DNA of 64,000 nucleotides from Microthrixaceae bacterium (GTDB taxonomy: Bacteria > Actinomycetota > Acidimicrobiia > Acidimicrobiales > Microtrichaceae), in NCBI GenBank assembly GCA_020637215.1, contig JACJWI010000001.1, forward strand, positions 248,001-312,000, read 5' to 3'. Of the stretch, positions 34,409 through 43,473 are shown piece by piece. The position numbers and the translations under genes are program-made. Position 1 is the first letter of the stretch. The number at the start of each line of letters is the position of its first letter. Under the pieces are notes generated by a model. The model did no database searches. It worked only from the letters and a program-made list of their open reading frames with translations, and was not told where the DNA came from.

Positions 34409-35293
34409 TCAGGCGACGAGTGCGGCCAGAGCGCCGCCCAGCAGCACTGGATCGTGCGCCAGCCCGTTGGCAGCAGCCAGGCGGACGCCCCGGGCGCCCA
34501 CGACGCCGTCGGCGCCGCGGATCGTGTCGGGGTCGTAGAGGACCACCTCGGGGATCAGGCCGTGACGGGCGAGGGCGTCCACGTGGTCCGCGACGCCGTA
34601 GCCCGCAGTCTCCGACACCTGGGGGTGCAGGTTGCAGACGTACACGACCCGGGCCGAGGAGCGGCGGACCGCCTCGGCGACGCCGGGCACGGCGGTGGCC
34701 GCCAGGACGCTGGTGTAGAGGGATCCGGGACCCAGCACGACCTGGTCCGCCGAGAGGATCGCCTCGATGGACTCGGTGCAGGCCGGGGCGTCCGGCGGCT
34801 CGAGAGACACGGTACGAAGGTCGGCCCGCTCCCCCACGGCGACCTGACCCCGCACCACTCCACCGGAGTCGACCCGGGCGTTGAGCTCGACCGCCGTCGT
34901 GGTGTTGGGCAGCACCCGACCGACGCAACCGAGGATCCGTCCGGCCTCGTCGAGCGCCCCCACCAGATCACCTTCGGACTCCTCGAGCGCCACCAGCAAC
35001 AGGTTCCCGAACGCGTGGCCCTCGAGCTCACCGGTGCTGAACCGGTGCTCCATCGCGGTGACGATCGCGGTGTCGTGGTCCGCCAGTGCCACCAGGCACT
35101 TGCGCAGATCTCCGGGCGCGGGCCGCGGGGTCGCGGCCCGGAGTCGACCCGTCGAGCCCCCGTCGTCGGCGACGGTCACCACTGCGGTGATCGACCCGGC
35201 GTAGCGACGGGCCGCGCGCAACGTGGTCGCGAGGCCGTGGCCTCCGCCCACCGCCACCACGGCAGGTGCTGAACCGTTGTGGTCGGCGTTCAC
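34409..35293 (-). CDS. yvcK: YvcK/CofD-family gluconeogenesis factor
   Basis: 294 residues from the GTG at 35293, which overlaps the rapZ stop (GTGA). AVGGGHGLATTLRAARR is the nucleotide-binding loop, VVTVADDGGSTGRLR the second signature, and GPGSLYTSVLAA the third. YvcK proteins bind UDP-sugars and steer carbon flow to cell wall in Gram-positive bacteria (established in Bacillus and mycobacteria). The whiA gene that usually follows is absent: gap begins only 145 bases on. Confidence 0.92.
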   Translation of the reverse strand: MNADHNGSAPAVVAVGGGHGLATTLRAARRYAGSITAVVTVADDGGSTGRLRAATPRPAPGDLRKCLVALADHDTAIVTAMEHRFSTGELEGHAFGNLLLVALEESEGDLVGALDEAGRILGCVGRVLPNTTTAVELNARVDSGGVVRGQVAVGERADLRTVSLEPPDAPACTESIEAILSADQVVLGPGSLYTSVLAATAVPGVAEAVRRSSARVVYVCNLHPQVSETAGYGVADHVDALARHGLIPEVVLYDPDTIRGADGVVGARGVRLAAANGLAHDPVLLGGALAALVA

Positions 35294-36177
35294 TTGCTGA
35301 TGTCCCGATGTCGGACGCGCGGCTCGATCCCCTTGGACCGGAGCCATTCCGCGACCGTCTCGACGATGGTCACCGAACGATGGTGGCCGCCGGTGCAGCC
35401 GAAGCCGATGGTCAGCAGGGACTTCCCCTCGGCCACGTACGCCGGCAGGAGGAGGTCGAACAGGTCCTCGATACGTCGCAGGAACTCGCCGGTGAGACCC
35501 ATCGACCTGACGTAGTCCTGCACCGCCGGGTCGAGTCCCGTCAGGTCGCGCAGCTCGTCGATCCAGTACGGGTTGGGCAGGAAACGGCAGTCGAACACGG
35601 TGTCGACGTCGGCGGGGACGCCGTGCTTGAAGCCGAACGACTGGAGGGTGACCTGCATGCGCGAACCGTCGGACTCGGCGAACAGGTCGTTGACCCGGGA
35701 CCGCAGGTCATGGACGTTGAGCTCGGATGTGTCGATCACGATGTCCGCGGCCTGGCGCACCTCGGCGAGCACCTCGCGCTCGAGGTCGATCGCCCCGGCC
35801 ACGGTTCCGGCCTGCGCTGCCAACGGGTGACGACGCTTGGACTCGCCGTAGCGACGAACCAGGGTGGGGGTCGACGCGTCGAGGAACACGATGCGGACCC
35901 CGGCTCCCGAACCGCGCAGCTCGTCGAGCGCCGGTCCGATCTCGGCCAGGTCCCCCCCGCTTCCCACCACCAGCGCCACCGGGGTGCCCCGCTCCTTGAA
36001 CCGGGCCAACTCGGCCACCTTGGGGATCAGCTCGACCGGGATGTTGTCGATGACGAACCAGCCGAGGTCCTCGAGGGAGTCACCGAACTGGGTGCGACCC
36101 GCCCCCGACACGCCGGTGATCACCACGAACTCGCTCACCCGGCTCACGCTACCGGTGAGCCGCTCCGATCGACCCAT
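35290..36177 (-). CDS. rapZ: RNase adapter RapZ (nucleotide-binding)
   Basis: 295 residues from the ATG at 36177; GTGs at 36147 or 36138 would match the usual N-terminus better. The P-loop reads GVSGAGRTQ, with Arg in place of Lys as in other actinobacterial members, then LEDLGWFVIDNIPVELIPKV. The C-terminal half has NPYWIDELRDLTGLDPAVQD and GFGCTGGHHRSVTIVE. In E. coli RapZ guides RNase E to GlmZ; in actinobacteria its role is unclear. Coupled to yvcK. Confidence 0.92.
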   Translation of the reverse strand: MGRSERLTGSVSRVSEFVVITGVSGAGRTQFGDSLEDLGWFVIDNIPVELIPKVAELARFKERGTPVALVVGSGGDLAEIGPALDELRGSGAGVRIVFLDASTPTLVRRYGESKRRHPLAAQAGTVAGAIDLEREVLAEVRQAADIVIDTSELNVHDLRSRVNDLFAESDGSRMQVTLQSFGFKHGVPADVDTVFDCRFLPNPYWIDELRDLTGLDPAVQDYVRSMGLTGEFLRRIEDLFDLLLPAYVAEGKSLLTIGFGCTGGHHRSVTIVETVAEWLRSKGIEPRVRHRDISK

Positions 36178-36289
36178 CTACACCGAGCACCGCCACCCTC
36201 GCTAGGTTCAGCGGGTACCGGCCCGACCGTCGCTAGGTTTGAGGGCCCATCGCCGCCCGGGCCCGCCCGGGGATCCGAGGAGATCGTCC

Positions 36290-36886
36290 ATGCGCATCAA
36301 GCTGTTCCTGCCCGTCGTCGCCATCTGCTGCGCGTTCGCCCTGTTCGCCGGCGCCTGCAGCAGCACCGAGGACTCCAAGAACAAGGACGCCGAGGCGACC
36401 ACCACGGTCAAGGCCGAGAAGGAGACGACGACCACGACCGCGGCACCGACCGAGACGCTCGCCGCCTTGTTGGTCGCCGACCCGCAGCTGTCGGAGTTCT
36501 CGGGTCTCGCCACCGAGGCGGGTCTCAACGCCATGCTCACCGACGGCGGGCCGTTCACGGTGCTCGCACCCACCAACGCGGCGATCGACACCGTGCCGGC
36601 CGCGACCATGACCGCACTGGAGCAGGACCCCAGGGGTGCGCTCGCCAACGTCCTGAAGCTGCACATCCTCAACGGCAACGTCACCTGGGACGATCTGAGC
36701 GAGAAGAACGGTCAGTGCGTCGCCACCCTCGGAGGCAACGTCAAGGTCACCGTCGAGGGCGAGGGCGATGACGCAGCGGTCGACTTCGGCGGGGCCCCGG
36801 TGCCCGCCCAGGACGGCGTCAAGGCCGTCAACGGCACGATCCTCAAGGTGGACGGCGTGACCACCGCTCCGGCCACAGACTGCTGA
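36290..36886 (+). CDS. fasciclin-domain lipoprotein
   Basis: 198 residues from the ATG at 36290 (GAGGAG seven bases upstream). A signal peptide with lipobox (FALFAGAC, Cys at about 21) is followed by a Thr/Lys-rich linker and one FAS1 domain (TLAALLVADPQLSEFSGLAT, GGPFTVLAPTNAAID, NGTILKVDGV). Similar to the MPT70/MPT83 type of surface proteins. Probably anchored outside the cell membrane. It is a single gene divergent from rapZ. Confidence 0.88.
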   Translation: MRIKLFLPVVAICCAFALFAGACSSTEDSKNKDAEATTTVKAEKETTTTTAAPTETLAALLVADPQLSEFSGLATEAGLNAMLTDGGPFTVLAPTNAAIDTVPAATMTALEQDPRGALANVLKLHILNGNVTWDDLSEKNGQCVATLGGNVKVTVEGEGDDAAVDFGGAPVPAQDGVKAVNGTILKVDGVTTAPATDC

Positions 36887-36988
36887 GGCCCACCGACTGC
36901 TGAGACCCACCGCCTGCCGACGATCCTCGGACCGTCGGCCGCACCCGCACTTCGGCGCCATGCTCCGGCGTGGTGCCGGGACCCGGGC

Positions 36989-37759
36989 TCAGGTCCGGGT
37001 GAACCGCAGGAGCAGCAGCCGCGGCACCGACGCCGCGTCGGCGTACTCCTCGGCGCGGGCCAGGAACCCTGGCGGCGGAGCAGGCTCCTCCATGCGCTCG
37101 AGCACCAGCCCCGCGTCGTGGGCGGCGTTGAGGTAGCGCGACAGCGGTCGGTGGAAGAAGCGGATGAACACGTCCTTCTCCACCTCCTCGATCGTCTCGG
37201 CCTCACGGAGGTAGGGCCCGATGCGCCAGTACTGCTCGGGCGGGTCCAGGACCTGGTCGTCGATCCACCCGCTTCCCGGTGTCTGGAGGAGCGGATGGTT
37301 GAGCAGGAACAGGAAGCGACCTCCGGGACGCAGCACCCGGGCGACCTCGGCCAGCGCTGCGTCGAGGTCCGCGATGTGCTCGAACACCAGGCAGGCGATC
37401 GCCACGTCGGCGGCTCCGTCCCCCGCCGGAAGGTCGACCGCGGATCCCTTCCGGTAGCGCGGGCCGCCTCCCCGTCGCACCGCCACGTCGATCTGGGACT
37501 GCGCCGGGTCCACCCCCAGGACGTCCAGGCCGACCGCGGCGGCGACCCGGGCGACCTGGCCCTCGCCGCAGCCGACGTCGATCGCCAGCCCGGTCACGCG
37601 GTCGGCCCCCTCGGGGAGATGGGCGGCGATCAGCGGCAGGATCTGTTCGGTGTACTCGGGGTCGACCCCGTCGGTGAACTGCTCCTGCCACCAGGCGGCA
37701 TGTGTCTCCCACGGGTCGGGATGCTCGCCGGAGTCGGGGTTCTGGGTCGGGTCAGGCAC
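36989..37759 (-). CDS. SAM-dependent methyltransferase (class I)
   Basis: 256 residues from the GTG at 37759. The SAM loop is LAIDVGCGEGQVARVAAAVG, motif II is LDVLGVDPAQ, and DVAIACLVFEHIADLDAALA with RVLRPGGRFLFLLNHP follows, the methyltransferase type 11 pattern. Substrate unknown. It starts 11 bases after uvrC stops, so it lies in the uvrC transcript. Confidence 0.85.
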   Translation of the reverse strand: MPDPTQNPDSGEHPDPWETHAAWWQEQFTDGVDPEYTEQILPLIAAHLPEGADRVTGLAIDVGCGEGQVARVAAAVGLDVLGVDPAQSQIDVAVRRGGGPRYRKGSAVDLPAGDGAADVAIACLVFEHIADLDAALAEVARVLRPGGRFLFLLNHPLLQTPGSGWIDDQVLDPPEQYWRIGPYLREAETIEEVEKDVFIRFFHRPLSRYLNAAHDAGLVLERMEEPAPPPGFLARAEEYADAASVPRLLLLRFTRT

Positions 37760-37770
37760 GGCGCCCGACG

Positions 37771-39648
37771 CTACGGCGCCGACGGCGGCACCGGCGAGTG
37801 CAGCGTGTCGTGGAGCGCACGGGCGACCGCGTCGGGAAGCCACGGCAGCGCCTCGAGCGTGGACAGCTCGGCGGTCTGGACCGCCCGGACGCCGCCCAGC
37901 TCCTTGATCAGGCGCTGCTTGCGCTTCTCGCCCAGACCCGGGATGCCGTCGAGGACCGAGCGGGTCATGCGCTTGCCGCGCAGCTCCCGGTGGTAGGTGA
38001 TGGCGAAGCGGTGCGACTCGTCGCGGATGCGCTGCAACAGGAAGAGGGCCTCGGAACCCCGTCGCACCTCGACGGGATCGGACCGACCCGGCAGGTACAC
38101 CTCCTCGAAGCGCTTGGCCAGCGAGGCCACCGGGATCTGATCGCTCAGGCCCAGGTCCTCGAGGACCTTGACCGCGACGCCGAGCTGTCCCTTGCCGCCG
38201 TCGACGAGCAGCAGCTGCGGCGGATACGCGAAGCGCCCCTTCTCGGACGACGGCTTGTCGCGGTCCGCCAGGTAGTTCGACAGTCGGCGGGTCAACACCT
38301 CTTCCATGGCGGCGAAGTCGTCGTTGCCGTCGACGCCACGGATCTTGAAGCGTCGGTACTCCTGCTTGCGGGGCAAGCCGTCCTCGAGCACCACCATCGA
38401 CCCGACGTAGTCGGTGCCCTGGAGATGGCTCATGTCGTAGCACTCGATGCGCAGCGGGGCGGTGGGCAGGCCGAGGGTCTCCTGGAGCTCGTTGAGCGCC
38501 TTGGCCCGGCTGTTGTGGTCCGAGGCGCGCTTGAGTCGATGGCGGGTGAACGCCTCGGTGGCGTTACGGGTCACGGTCTCAGCCAGCTCCCGCTTGGGAC
38601 CTCGCTGAGGGACCCGGATGTCGACCCGGCTGCCCCGCTGGAGGGTCAACCACTCCTGGTAGACGTCGAGGTCTTCGGGCAGCTCGGGCACCAGCACCGA
38701 CTTGGGGTAGCCGACAGCCGGTTCGTCTCCGTAGAGCTGCTCGAGCACCGCGGCGACGGTCTGCTCGGCGGTGAGGTCCATCACCTTGTCGAGAAGGAAG
38801 CCGAAGCGCCCCACCACCCTCCCCTTGCGGACGTAGAAGACCTGCGCGGATGCCTCGAGCTCGTCTTCGGCGATGCCGATCACGTCGACGTCCTCGCGTC
38901 GGTCGCCGACCATCTGCTGGCGCTCGATCGCCCGCCGCACCGTGGCCAGGCGGTCACGCAGCCGGGCGGCCTGCTCGAACTCGAGCGCTTCGGCCGCCTC
39001 GGCCATCTGGGTCTCGAGCCGTTGCAACACCGGTTCGGTGTCGCCGTCGAGGAACTCGAGCAGTTCGTCGACAAGGCGCTGGTAGTGCTCGGCGTCGATC
39101 TCACCCACGCACGGTCCGGCGCACTTCTCGATGTGGAACAGCAGGCACGGCTTTCCCAGGCGCTCGTGGCGGCCGAACTTGGCGTCGGAGCAGGTGCGCA
39201 GTGGGAACGTTCGCAACAGCTCGTCGAGGGTGTCGCGGATGGCGTAGGCGTGGGCGTACGGTCCGAAGTAGCGCACCCCCTTGCGCCGGCGGCCCCTCAT
39301 GACCATGGGCCGGGGCCACTCGTCGGAGACGGTGACGGCCAGGAACGGGTAGCTCTTGTCGTCGACCAGACGGACGTTGAAGCGGGGCCGGTGCTGCTTG
39401 ATCAGCGAGTACTCGAGCATCAGCGCCTCGACCTCGTTGCGCACCTGGATCCACTCGACCGACTCGGCCGTCGAGACCATCTGGAACGTGCGGGGCGGGA
39501 GGTTGGCGGGGTTCTGGAAGTAGTTCGAGAGGCGCTGACGCAGCGACTTCGCCTTGCCGACGTAGATGACCCGACCATCGGCGTCCTTGAACTGGTAGCT
39601 GCCGGGGGTGTCGGGGATGGTGCCGGCCGGGGGTCGCTCGAGCATCAT
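37771..39648 (-). CDS. uvrC: excinuclease ABC subunit C
   Basis: 625 residues from the ATG at 39648 (or 39645). GIY-YIG nuclease domain at the start (PDTPGSYQFKDADGRVIYVG), UvrB-interacting UVR motif near 205-235 (VLQRLETQMAEAAEALEFEQ), RNase H-like nuclease (IECYDMSHLQGTDYVGSMVV) and C-terminal helix-hairpin-helix (LDGIPGLGEKRKQRLIKELG). It makes both incisions in nucleotide excision repair. The upstream part of the long frame is a nadA shadow. Confidence 0.96.
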   Translation of the reverse strand: MMLERPPAGTIPDTPGSYQFKDADGRVIYVGKAKSLRQRLSNYFQNPANLPPRTFQMVSTAESVEWIQVRNEVEALMLEYSLIKQHRPRFNVRLVDDKSYPFLAVTVSDEWPRPMVMRGRRRKGVRYFGPYAHAYAIRDTLDELLRTFPLRTCSDAKFGRHERLGKPCLLFHIEKCAGPCVGEIDAEHYQRLVDELLEFLDGDTEPVLQRLETQMAEAAEALEFEQAARLRDRLATVRRAIERQQMVGDRREDVDVIGIAEDELEASAQVFYVRKGRVVGRFGFLLDKVMDLTAEQTVAAVLEQLYGDEPAVGYPKSVLVPELPEDLDVYQEWLTLQRGSRVDIRVPQRGPKRELAETVTRNATEAFTRHRLKRASDHNSRAKALNELQETLGLPTAPLRIECYDMSHLQGTDYVGSMVVLEDGLPRKQEYRRFKIRGVDGNDDFAAMEEVLTRRLSNYLADRDKPSSEKGRFAYPPQLLLVDGGKGQLGVAVKVLEDLGLSDQIPVASLAKRFEEVYLPGRSDPVEVRRGSEALFLLQRIRDESHRFAITYHRELRGKRMTRSVLDGIPGLGEKRKQRLIKELGGVRAVQTAELSTLEALPWLPDAVARALHDTLHSPVPPSAP

Positions 39649-40020
39649 GGCCGAACCTACCCGCGCCGTCCGACGCTCCCGCCCGCGCCGCCACCCGACC
39701 ACCAAAGGCTCTGACGACACGCGCGTACCGCTGCGGTACCCAACTGTCATCGGAACCAGCGATCGGTTTGGATCCTCATCTTCTGATGACACTTGAGTAC
39801 CGCCACTGTCGTGACTTGTCGTCAGAACGCGGGGGTTGGGCGATGTGTCGGCGGGTGACGGGGGTGCGGGGTACGCTCTCGGTGCCGGCCTGGCCTCCGG
39901 CGACATCAACCTCTGAGGCCGACATCCCCGTGGCGTGGCGACCAGGCTGCCCCCACCGGCCGTCAATCGGAGGTCCTCACGGCCCGCGCCCGGCGCGAGG
40001 CCCCAAGGAGGTTCACCACC
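39649..40020. other. divergent uvrC-nadA intergenic region
   Basis: 372 bases without a gene. It contains the palindrome GTACCGCTGCGGTAC (39725-39739), a smaller inverted repeat TCATC/GATGA near 39780, and AAGGAGG nine bases before nadA. No LexA box is seen, unlike uvrA. The palindrome may bind a regulator of uvrC or nadA. Confidence 0.5.
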
Positions 40021-41127
40021 ATGTTGCGACTCCAGGCGCCGCTGCCCGAGCAGTACACGACGGCGTCCCCCGACGAGTTGGCCGAACGCATCGCCGCGGC
40101 CAAGCAGACGCTGGGTGAACGGCTGTTCATCCTCGGCCACCACTACCAGCGCGACGAGGTCATGCGCTGGGCCGACGCCCGCGGCGACTCGTTCCGTCTC
40201 TCGGTGCTCGCCAAGGAGCGCCCCGAGGCGGACTACATCGTGTTCTGCGGCGTGCACTTCATGGCCGAGTCGGCCGACATCCTGACCGGCGACCACCAGA
40301 AGGTCGTGCTCCCCGACCTCAACGCCGGCTGCTCGATGGCCGACATGGCCGACATCGACTCGGTCGAGGAGGCATGGGAGTCGATCGCCGAGATCACCGA
40401 CATCGAGCGGGTCCTGCCGATCACCTACATGAACTCCGCCGCGGACCTGAAGGCGTTCGTCGGCGAGCACGGGGGGTCGGTGTGCACGTCGACCAACGCC
40501 CGGGCCGTCCTCGAGTGGGCGCTCAACGACCCCGACGGACCGCAGGCCCGCCAGGTTCTGTTCTTCCCGGACCAGCACCTGGGCCGCAACACCGGTCACC
40601 AGATGGGGTTCACCGAGGCCGACATGCGGGTCTGGAACCCGAGGCGTGACCTGGGCGGCCTCGACGAGGCCGATGTGAAGGACGCCACGTTCCTGTTGTG
40701 GAAGGGCCACTGCTCGGTGCACCAGCGCTTCACGCCGGCCAACATCGAGGCGTTCCGAGCGGAGCATCCCGACGGCGTGGTGATCGTGCACCCGGAGTGC
40801 AGCCACGAGGTGTGCGTGCTCGCGGACGAGGTCGGCTCCACCGACTTCATCATCCGCACCGTCGACGCCCTGCCCGCGGGCACCGTCGTCGCGGTCGGAA
40901 CCGAGATCCACCTGGTGCAGCGCCTCGACGCCGAGTCCGACAAGGACGTCCGGTCGCTCGACCCGCTGATCTGCCCGTGCTCGACGATGTTCCGCATCGA
41001 CGACCGGCATCTGGCCTGGACCCTCGAGAACCTGGTCGAGGGCAACGTGGTCAACCAGATCGCCGTCGACCCCGACACCGCCCACTGGGCTCGCGTGGCG
41101 CTGGAGCGCATGCTGTCGATCACCTGA
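40021..41127 (+). CDS. nadA: quinolinate synthase NadA
   Basis: 368 residues. FILGHHYQRDEVMRWAD near the start and NAGCSMADMADID, then VIVHPECSHEVCVLADEVGS and PLICPCSTMFRI supply the conserved Cys residues for the 4Fe-4S cluster. It condenses iminoaspartate with dihydroxyacetone phosphate to quinolinate in NAD synthesis. No nadB or nadC is adjacent. AAGGAGG precedes the start. Its last 10 codons and the following hairpin are duplicated just downstream. Confidence 0.95.
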   Translation: MLRLQAPLPEQYTTASPDELAERIAAAKQTLGERLFILGHHYQRDEVMRWADARGDSFRLSVLAKERPEADYIVFCGVHFMAESADILTGDHQKVVLPDLNAGCSMADMADIDSVEEAWESIAEITDIERVLPITYMNSAADLKAFVGEHGGSVCTSTNARAVLEWALNDPDGPQARQVLFFPDQHLGRNTGHQMGFTEADMRVWNPRRDLGGLDEADVKDATFLLWKGHCSVHQRFTPANIEAFRAEHPDGVVIVHPECSHEVCVLADEVGSTDFIIRTVDALPAGTVVAVGTEIHLVQRLDAESDKDVRSLDPLICPCSTMFRIDDRHLAWTLENLVEGNVVNQIAVDPDTAHWARVALERMLSIT

Positions 41128-41211
41128 GGGGCCCTCCAGCGCCGCCTGCCAGCAGGACGGTGGCGCTGGAGCGCATGCTGTCGATCACCTGAGGGGCCCT
41201 CCAGCGCCGCC
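41095..41211 (+). repeat. 52-bp tandem duplication of the nadA 3' end with hairpin
   Basis: 41095-41146 and 41160-41211 are identical over 52 bases with a 13-base spacer. Each copy spans the codons for VALERMLSIT, the stop, and an inverted repeat GGCGCTGGAG/CTCCAGCGCC that would make a terminator-like hairpin reaching into the coding end. So two hairpins stand in a row. Confidence 0.9.
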
Positions 41212-41216
41212 CGCCG

Positions 41217-43358
41217 TCACATGCAGACGGCGGGGAGGCCGTCACCGTCACGGGGTCCGAGGACCGGGTCATCCAGGGCGCGCACGTCGATCACCGACAG
41301 ACCCGACACCGTCGTCGGGGCCGGCCCCGGAACGGGGATCTCGGTGACCACCTCGTCGAGGTCCGATTCGGAGCGCACAGTCCGCCCCTCCCCACCATCG
41401 GGCTGGACGTGCATCGTCACCTCGACCGGGCCACCGTCGCCATCGAGGCGCCGGAGGCGGACCGCTCCCCCGCCGGCCATCACCCGTCCGCTCATTCGCA
41501 GGTCGGTGACGCCCGCGTAGTCGACCCCGATCGGCCGCTGCACCAGGTCTCCGGAGCGAGCGACCGCCCGCTCACCGAAGCGGTCGATCAGCTCGGCCCG
41601 CAGCGGCCGGAGGTCGTACCAGACGAAGGCCCCGTCCCGGCTCGTGCCGGTGGGAGCGCCGAGCTGGGCATCCAACTGGGCCTGTAGAGCCGCTGGGTCG
41701 GCCACGAGGTGGTGGTTCCGCTGGATGAGCAGGGCGTCGTATCCCGCCACGGCAACCGCACGCACGAACGCTCCGGCCGGCTGCCGGCACCAGCTGAGCT
41801 GCCAGTCCGACTCCCCACCTCGGAAGAACCCGGCACTGAAGCGCAGATGTCCATCGGAGTGGACCGCGGGAGCCAGCAACCGCCCGGAGCCCGGATCGTC
41901 GGGGAAGCTGACGACCGGGAGCTCGAAGACCCGGGCGGTCGCACCAACCTGCGACTCGATCACGGACACGAGCTCGGCATCCGAGCCGGCCTGCTGGGCC
42001 GCGGCGGCGTGGTCCAGCGCGGGGAACCCCTGGTCGAGGAGGGCCAAGGCCGCGATCACGACCGTGCCGATCGCCACTCGTGGAGCGCTCCACGACCGCG
42101 TCGAGATCTGGCGCTGCAGGATAAGCCCGCCTGCGGCGAGGCCGACGAACGAGAGCACGACGACCATGCGCGACCACGCCCGGACCTGGGTGAATCCGAG
42201 CTCGCCGAGCCAGGACCCGATGCCTCCCACGGTCGCGACGGCCATCACCGCCCCCACGACCACGGCGAGTCGTCCGACGATCCGGTCCGATCGATCCCGG
42301 GGCGCGCGGGCGTGCCGGAGCGCCACGATCAGGCACCCGACGCATCCGACCAAGGCGAAGAGCCCCAGGACGGTGCCCGTGCCCGGTCGAACGGCGCTCG
42401 ACCCGAGCTCCCGCAGTCCTCGGGCCAGCGGTCCCAGGGGATGGTCGTCGCCGAGAACCAACAGGTCCTGGGGTCGCAGCGAGTAGCGCCACACGTCCGC
42501 GGCCGTCCGTCGCAGCGCCCCCGCGGCGGGATCTCCTCGGCGGGCGATCAGGTTCGGAACCAGGGATGCCCCGGCCACGGCGGCGAGCCCGAGAACGACG
42601 GCACCGGGCCGCAGCAGTGAACTCACCGAACGTCGTCGGGCCGCGACCGCTGAGCCGACGGCGAGGATGACCACGACCGCGAACGCGGTGTAGTAGGCGC
42701 TCGACAGCGAGGTCACCACGACCGCCGATGTCGCCAGGACCAGCTCTGATCGTGGAGGTCTCGACCGGGGACCGGTCATCGTCGACCACAGGGCGAGCCA
42801 CACCGCCAGCGCGACCGGGTACAGGGCGAACAGGAACAGGTGGCCCTGGAACACCGCCGAGCTGAACGCCGGCGCGAACGTGAAGACCACCGCGGCGGCT
42901 CCCGCCAGCAACGGCCGCAGTCCCATCCAGCGCAGCACCGCGAAGGCGACCACGGCGGTGACGACGACGCCCACCAGGAGGTAGAGGTTGACCGCAGCGA
43001 TCACCCCGCCGGATGCCACCCGCAACGCGTGGAGCACGAACAGCTGGAGTCGCTCGGTCCCGGTGGGGAAGACCGACCAGTCGACCGAGTCCGGGGCGGC
43101 GAGATCCGCACTCGGCGCGGGGCTGCCCCATCCGTCAGCAGCGCCGGTCAGGATCTCGTGCTGGAACGCGTCGCCTCGGTAGAGCACCGGGTCGCTGAGG
43201 GGGAATGGATGCAGTACCACGACCGCAAGGAACAGGGCGATCCCCGCGACCACGACGACGTGCCACCAGCGCCGGCAGCCCTCGACGACGGCGACTCGCT
43301 CGGGCGAGCCCCCCTCTGCTCCCACCGGGCGCGTAGATCTGCTCAGCGTCGCGCTCAC
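41217..43358 (-). CDS. large polytopic membrane protein, GT-C-like
   Basis: 713 residues. One membrane segment near 35 (WWHVVVVAGIALFLAVVVLH), an outer loop with LYRGDAFQHEILTG, then about ten more hydrophobic segments up to residue 460, and a soluble C-terminal part (about 250 residues). The early Asp-containing loop after the first segment is typical of GT-C glycosyltransferases, which use polyprenyl-linked sugars. No close family is recognised. It stands alone between nadA and uvrA and converges with nadA. Confidence 0.7.
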   Translation of the reverse strand: MSATLSRSTRPVGAEGGSPERVAVVEGCRRWWHVVVVAGIALFLAVVVLHPFPLSDPVLYRGDAFQHEILTGAADGWGSPAPSADLAAPDSVDWSVFPTGTERLQLFVLHALRVASGGVIAAVNLYLLVGVVVTAVVAFAVLRWMGLRPLLAGAAAVVFTFAPAFSSAVFQGHLFLFALYPVALAVWLALWSTMTGPRSRPPRSELVLATSAVVVTSLSSAYYTAFAVVVILAVGSAVAARRRSVSSLLRPGAVVLGLAAVAGASLVPNLIARRGDPAAGALRRTAADVWRYSLRPQDLLVLGDDHPLGPLARGLRELGSSAVRPGTGTVLGLFALVGCVGCLIVALRHARAPRDRSDRIVGRLAVVVGAVMAVATVGGIGSWLGELGFTQVRAWSRMVVVLSFVGLAAGGLILQRQISTRSWSAPRVAIGTVVIAALALLDQGFPALDHAAAAQQAGSDAELVSVIESQVGATARVFELPVVSFPDDPGSGRLLAPAVHSDGHLRFSAGFFRGGESDWQLSWCRQPAGAFVRAVAVAGYDALLIQRNHHLVADPAALQAQLDAQLGAPTGTSRDGAFVWYDLRPLRAELIDRFGERAVARSGDLVQRPIGVDYAGVTDLRMSGRVMAGGGAVRLRRLDGDGGPVEVTMHVQPDGGEGRTVRSESDLDEVVTEIPVPGPAPTTVSGLSVIDVRALDDPVLGPRDGDGLPAVCM

Positions 43359-43473
43359 GGTCCCCCATCGGCAGCGACCGCTCCGTCGTTGAGCGGGAGG
43401 AGCACCGCACGCCGAAGCGACCGAGGCTCCGGGGTGGGCTGCGATCAGGGCCGCCGGACCGCGACCGGCGAGA

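Noticed and set aside
36060..36160. RapZ P-loop with Arg in place of Lys as an unusual defect
   Set aside because: GAGR in this loop is, to my knowledge, normal in actinobacterial RapZ proteins.
37771..41085. 1104-residue frame suggesting a long N-terminal extension of UvrC
   Set aside because: UvrC motifs begin at the ATG near 39648. The upstream part is the antisense of nadA.
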